Positions 60,574 through 64,000 of a DNA stretch of 64,000 bases are shown here, in pieces. The stretch is from Candidatus Villigracilis adiacens (GTDB taxonomy: Bacteria; Chloroflexota; Anaerolineae; Anaerolineales; Villigracilaceae). The stretch is from NCBI GenBank assembly GCA_016703605.1, contig JADJBU010000002.1, forward strand, positions 372,001 through 436,000, in the 5' to 3' direction. The translations under genes were made by a program, and so were the position numbers. Position 1 is the stretch's first letter, and every line of letters begins with the position of its first letter. The notes beneath the pieces are model-generated. The model did no database searches. It was not told the origin of the DNA and was given only the letters and a program-made list of their open reading frames with translations.

Positions 60574-63237
60574 ATGGCTGCTATAAAAAAGAAAACGATA
60601 AAAAAAACGGTGAAGAGTACCGCCAAAACGACCGCCGCCAGGGCGAAGAAGCCTGTTGTCAAGAAGCCGGTTAAACCGACATCGTCTGCAACGGGGAAGA
60701 AAGCCGCGGCGAGGTCAACCGTCAGAAAGGCGGACCAGGCGCGGGCGGGGAAAGACGCGGCGCCGGCGTCGAAGGATTTGTCCTATCGCCCGGGAGTCAT
60801 CGAAAGGAAATGGCAGGCGAAATGGGACGCGGATCAACTCTACCGCTCGAAGATCGATCACAGCAAAAAGAAATTCTACGCATTGACGATGCTGCCCTAT
60901 CCGAGCGGCGACCTGCACATCGGTCACTGGTATGCGATGACGCCCTCGGATGCGCGCGCGCGGTTCATGCGCATGAAGGGATTCAATGTGCTGTTCCCGA
61001 TGGGCTTCGATGCGTTCGGCCTGCCTGCGGAAAATGCCGCCATCAAAAGCGGAATCCACCCGATGGCGCGCACGCGCGACAACATCGTCAGGATGCGCGG
61101 GCAGCTGCGTTCGATGGGCGCGATGTTCGATTGGGAGCGCGAGATGGTTTCGTGCGAGCCGGAATATTACCGGTGGACGGAGTGGTTTTTCATCCAGTTG
61201 TACAAGCATGGGCTGGCATACCGCAAGAAGTCGCCGGTGGATTTCTGCCCGAACTGCAATACGACCCTGGCGCGCGAACAGGTCTGGGGCGACGACCGTC
61301 ACTGCGAACGCTGTGAAACGCCGGTAATCAAGAAGGACCTGGAACAGTGGTTCTTCAAGACCACCCAATACGCGGATGAATTACTGCGCTTCGACGGCAT
61401 CGACTGGCCCCAAACCGTGAAGACCCTGCAAACGAACTGGATTGACCGCTCCGAAGGCGCGTCGGTGATCTTCAAAACCGAAACCGGCAGGCATGATGTG
61501 GAAATTTTTACCACCCGCCCCGATACGTTGTGGGGCGCAACCTTTATGGTCTTCTCGCCGGAGCATCCGCTGGTGGATGAGATCACCACGCCAGAAAATA
61601 AAGCCGCCGTGGACGAATACAAAGTTCAAGCGGCGCGGCAGTCCGACATTCAGCGCGGCGCGGTGGATAAGGAAAAGACCGGCGTCTTCACCGGCGGCTA
61701 TGCTTTCAACCCGGTCAACGGCGCGCGCATTCCGATCTGGATCGCGGACTATGTCCTGATGTCTTACGGCACGGGCGCGATCATGGCTGTGCCTGCGCAT
61801 GATGAGCGTGACTTTGCCTTTGCCAGAAAGTATGACCTGCCGATTATTCCGGTGATCCTGCCCGAGGGGCAGAGCGAGGCGGTCGTTGGCGAAACCGCCT
61901 ACATCGGTCCCGGTGTCATGGTCAACTCTGGAATCCTGGACGGTACAAAGGTCAACACCGAAAAAGGCAGAAAGAACCCGAGCATTGCCAGGGTCATTGA
62001 CTGGCTGCAGGAAAAGGGCTTCGGCAAAGAGTCGGTCAACTATCGCTACCGCGACTGGCTGATCTCCCGTCAGCGCTATTGGGGCTCGCCCATCCCGATG
62101 GTGAATTGCGCCATCCACGGTTGGAATCCCGTGCCGGAAGATCAACTGCCTGTGACCCTGCCCGAAGATGTGGAGTGGAAGCCGACCGGCGAATCTCCGC
62201 TGAAACTGCACCCCACCTGGAAGCACACCACCTGCCCCATCTGCGGCGGACCCGCCGAACGCGAGACCGATACGATGGATACCTTCATGTGTTCGTCGTG
62301 GTACCACCTGCGTTATCTGTCCCCGAAGTTCGACAAGGGTCCCTTTGACGAGGAAGAATACAACTATTGGATGCCCGTGGATACCTACACCGGCGGCATC
62401 GAGCACGCCACCATGCACCTTCTGTACACGCGCTTTTTCCACAAAGCGCTGCGCGACATGGGTATCACCGAGGGTCACGAGCCGATGACCCAACTGCGCA
62501 ATCAGGGCATGGTGCTGGGCGAAGATAATGAGAAGATGTCGAAGAGCCGCGGCAACGTCATTGCGCCGGATGTGCTGGTGGACAAATACGGCGCCGACGC
62601 CGTCCGCGCGTACATCATGTTCTTTGCCCGTTGGGAGATGGGCGCCCCGTGGGACTCGCAGGGCATCGAAGGCGCCGTCCGCTGGGTGCGCCGTGCCTGG
62701 ACTCTGTTCACGGATCCTTCCGCGCCGGGAACTGCCTCTGAAGAAACCAGGCGGAATCTACGCCGCAAGGTTCACCAGACCTTGAAGCGCGTCACCCGCG
62801 ACTTCGAAAATTTCGATTTCAACACCATCGTCTCATCGCTGATGGAACTGCTGAACGAGATGTACAAAGCCCGCGAAGCCGGAGCCGTCGGTTCGGAGGA
62901 ATGGGAGGAGGCGCAGGAAATCTATGTGAAAATGATGGCGCCCGTCACCCCGCACATCGCCGAAGAATTATGGACGGAGCGTTTCGGCAAGCCATACTCC
63001 ATCCACACCCAAGCCTGGCCCCCCGTGGACGAAGCCGCCGCCAGGGATGACTTCGTGGAAATCCCCGTCCAGATCAACGGCAAGGTGCGCGACCGGGTCA
63101 GGGTTGCAGCCGAAGCCAGCGAAGAGGAGATCACGTCTGCGGTCATGGCGAGCGAGGTCATCCAGAAGCACCTGGAAGGCAAAACGCCAAAGAAGGTGAT
63201 TGTGGTCAAAGGTAAATTGGTTAGTTTGGTTGTGTGA
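60574..63237 (+). CDS. leuS: Leucyl-tRNA synthetase with basic N-terminal extension
   Basis: Charges tRNA-Leu. The 887-residue class I synthetase has HIGH at 115-118 (SGDLHIGHWY), the zinc-type Cys pairs CPNC and CERC, the editing domain with TTRPDT and YGTGAIMAVPAHDERD, and KMSKS at 654-658. Unusually, about 68 residues rich in Lys, Ala, Thr and Arg (KKKTIKKTVKSTAKTTAARA and onwards) precede the catalytic start, like a histone H1-type tail. GAGG lies upstream of the ATG at 60574; an upstream in-frame ATG at 60451 overlaps the small ORF and has no ribosome site. Confidence 0.95.
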   Translation: MAAIKKKTIKKTVKSTAKTTAARAKKPVVKKPVKPTSSATGKKAAARSTVRKADQARAGKDAAPASKDLSYRPGVIERKWQAKWDADQLYRSKIDHSKKKFYALTMLPYPSGDLHIGHWYAMTPSDARARFMRMKGFNVLFPMGFDAFGLPAENAAIKSGIHPMARTRDNIVRMRGQLRSMGAMFDWEREMVSCEPEYYRWTEWFFIQLYKHGLAYRKKSPVDFCPNCNTTLAREQVWGDDRHCERCETPVIKKDLEQWFFKTTQYADELLRFDGIDWPQTVKTLQTNWIDRSEGASVIFKTETGRHDVEIFTTRPDTLWGATFMVFSPEHPLVDEITTPENKAAVDEYKVQAARQSDIQRGAVDKEKTGVFTGGYAFNPVNGARIPIWIADYVLMSYGTGAIMAVPAHDERDFAFARKYDLPIIPVILPEGQSEAVVGETAYIGPGVMVNSGILDGTKVNTEKGRKNPSIARVIDWLQEKGFGKESVNYRYRDWLISRQRYWGSPIPMVNCAIHGWNPVPEDQLPVTLPEDVEWKPTGESPLKLHPTWKHTTCPICGGPAERETDTMDTFMCSSWYHLRYLSPKFDKGPFDEEEYNYWMPVDTYTGGIEHATMHLLYTRFFHKALRDMGITEGHEPMTQLRNQGMVLGEDNEKMSKSRGNVIAPDVLVDKYGADAVRAYIMFFARWEMGAPWDSQGIEGAVRWVRRAWTLFTDPSAPGTASEETRRNLRRKVHQTLKRVTRDFENFDFNTIVSSLMELLNEMYKAREAGAVGSEEWEEAQEIYVKMMAPVTPHIAEELWTERFGKPYSIHTQAWPPVDEAAARDDFVEIPVQINGKVRDRVRVAAEASEEEITSAVMASEVIQKHLEGKTPKKVIVVKGKLVSLVV

Positions 63238-63252
63238 CAGTCGTCCAACCGG

Positions 63253-63369
63253 ATGATGGAGCAGGCTGGATCCAAGCCCGTCAACGCGCCATTGGACGTG
63301 ATCACGGCTCTCGCCGACCTCGTGGCTGGACTCTCGCAAGCCGAGATCGAATCCACGCTCGAGGTTTGA
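63253..63369 (+). CDS. Possible 38-residue small protein after leuS
   Basis: Frame MMEQAGSKPVNAPLDVITAL then ADLVAGLSQAEIESTLEV ends with TGA. It starts 15 bp after leuS and its codon use looks coding, but no clear ribosome site is present. Translation could be coupled to leuS. No family recognised. Confidence 0.3.
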   Translation: MMEQAGSKPVNAPLDVITALADLVAGLSQAEIESTLEV

Positions 63370-63409
63370 GGACCCCAAAACACCGCTCCATTCAAGGTGA
63401 AAAAAAAAC

Positions 63410-63517
63410 GTAACTGCTCAGCCTGCTCATTCTCGATTGTCATTTCGAGAAATCTTTTTGGCGTTGTCCAGGATTTCTCCTCGCTCCGCTCGTCGAAATG
63501 ACAGGCTGAGCAGTTAC
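63410..63517. repeat. 108-bp inverted-repeat element (copy 2)
   Basis: Ends GTAACTGCTCAG (63410-63421) and CTGAGCAGTTAC (63506-63517), the same as in the element at 34283-34403, in reverse orientation relative to it. The interior shares ATTGTCATTTCGA, TTGTCCAGGATTTCTCCTCG and TCGTCGAAATGACA. About 13 bases are missing inside compared with copy 1. Confidence 0.85.
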
Positions 63518-63520
63518 AAA

Positions 63521-63555
63521 AAAACAGCCTTATCGTAGAACGATAAGGCTGTTTT
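63521..63555. terminator. Bidirectional rho-independent terminator
   Basis: AAAACAGCCTTATCG (63521-63535) and CGATAAGGCTGTTTT (63541-63555) form a perfect 15-bp stem with a TAGAA loop and T-runs on both strands. It ends leuS transcription on the plus strand and the minus-strand gene at 63569. Confidence 0.85.
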
Positions 63556-63568
63556 GATTGATCAAAAG

Positions 63569-63846
63569 TTAATCGGGTATTTCATCGATGGGATAGAACC
63601 CTTCATCGGGGTCACTCCAGTCGGGCCAACCAGGAGTGTCCTCCCAGAAGCAATACGTCCAGGGTGCTTCGAGCCAGGGAGATTCCATCTCATCTCAGAT
63701 TGGCAGTAGTACCAGCTCGCCTTACGCAGTTCCTCGGTACCGCGACATTCATACCGCCCTGAAATTGCGAGGTAAATCTCACAGCGCCGCGTAAGGTGAC
63801 TTACCAGAATGGACGCTATTCTCGCTGCTACTCTTGACATCAACAT
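63569..63846 (-). CDS. Hypothetical protein, probably frameshifted
   Basis: From ATG 63846 the frame reads SRVAARIASILVSHLTRRCE and WYYCQSEM, then loses coding character. A neighbouring frame continues MESPWLEAPWTYCFWEDTPG and ends PDEGFYPIDEIPD at 63569, a Trp/Asp/Pro-rich C-terminus that looks real. One missing base near 63694-63695 would join them (for example SEDEMESPW). No family recognised. It sits directly after the stop of the partial gene at the window edge. Confidence 0.45.
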
Positions 63847-63847
63847 A

Positions 63848-64000
63848 TCAATGGATATTGGATGGGTCTGGTTTCAGAGCGTAATTAGTAATAAACAACT
63901 CCCTGCCTATACCCGCTTTTACCTGCCTGTAGTTATTCATGCCATACTGAAGTTCCCATTTTTGAATATAAATTTTATCAGCGGGAGAAAAACGTCTCAA
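63848..64000 (-). CDS. Hypothetical protein, partial at window edge
   Basis: The minus-strand frame enters the window with RRFSPADKIYIQKWELQYGM and continues NNYRQVKAGIGRELFITNYA to a TGA at 63848-63850. The frame is AT-richer than leuS. It may be a separate gene or the upstream part of the next frame. No family recognised. Confidence 0.4.
   Translation of the reverse strand: MRRFSPADKIYIQKWELQYGMNNYRQVKAGIGRELFITNYALKPDPSNIH

Overview
The window looks like a bacterial chromosome segment, most likely from the phylum Chloroflexota (an Anaerolineae-like relative). That placement is an inference from gene content: a Wzm/Wzt-type polysaccharide locus, a methanogen-type HdrABC-MvhADG set in a bacterium, a serine hydroxymethyltransferase-GcvT fusion, lipoproteins with Asp/Glu/Thr/Pro-rich linkers, a T-box leader and many short inverted-repeat elements between genes. 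No rRNA or other decisive marker is present.

Layout. (1) About 1-30.2 kb, all on the minus strand, is a surface-polysaccharide locus. Read in its own direction it holds a membrane protein, GDP-mannose 4,6-dehydratase, GT-C type membrane glycosyltransferases, a polyprenol-phosphate-sugar synthase-like GT2, a flippase-like UPF0104 protein, a GT4, a winged-helix regulator, three enzymes of the UDP-diacetamido-dideoxy-glucuronate (Wbp/Wlb) type, an ABC-2 export pair (Wzm/Wzt), two FkbM methyltransferases, a GT2, a NeuB-like synthase, an aldehyde dehydrogenase, a CMP-sugar synthetase, a transketolase, a GT-B-like transferase, two class I methyltransferases and four more glycosyltransferases. Together these would make activated sugars (including an unidentified nonulosonate-like acid), assemble and methylate a glycan, and export it. 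(2) 30.3-38.2 kb, minus strand, is a hydrogenase / heterodisulfide reductase operon: hdrC-hdrB-hdrA-mvhD-mvhG-small protein-mvhA-maturation protease. (3) 38.7-43.5 kb holds housekeeping and envelope genes: a DUF4349 lipoprotein, a metallophosphoesterase, CoaBC, a secreted protein and an esterase. (4) 43.5-47.6 kb is a phosphonate/phosphate-type ABC importer (phnD-phnC-phnE) behind palindromic operator candidates. (5) 47.6-53.2 kb is an accessory island with three toxin-antitoxin modules, the remnant of a fourth, a DUF1189-like/TlpA-like pair, and four copies of one dispersed repeat. (6) 53.2-63.2 kb returns to core metabolism: the GlyA-GcvT fusion behind a structured leader, a membrane protein, a histidine kinase, two tRNA-Ala genes and a T-box controlling ilvE and leuS. 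(7) The last 750 bp hold a repeat, a terminator and poorly recognised, probably frameshifted genes.

A point that affects the whole annotation: at least seven genes are interrupted in a way that restoring one base repairs, usually inside a short homopolymer (near 75, 1558, 20891, 27120, 33207, 49991 and 63694). So many single-base losses in otherwise intact genes, including a hydrogenase subunit, point to assembly or consensus errors rather than real gene decay. These genes are therefore listed as single CDSs with the break described.

No CRISPR array, rRNA, prophage or intact insertion sequence was seen.
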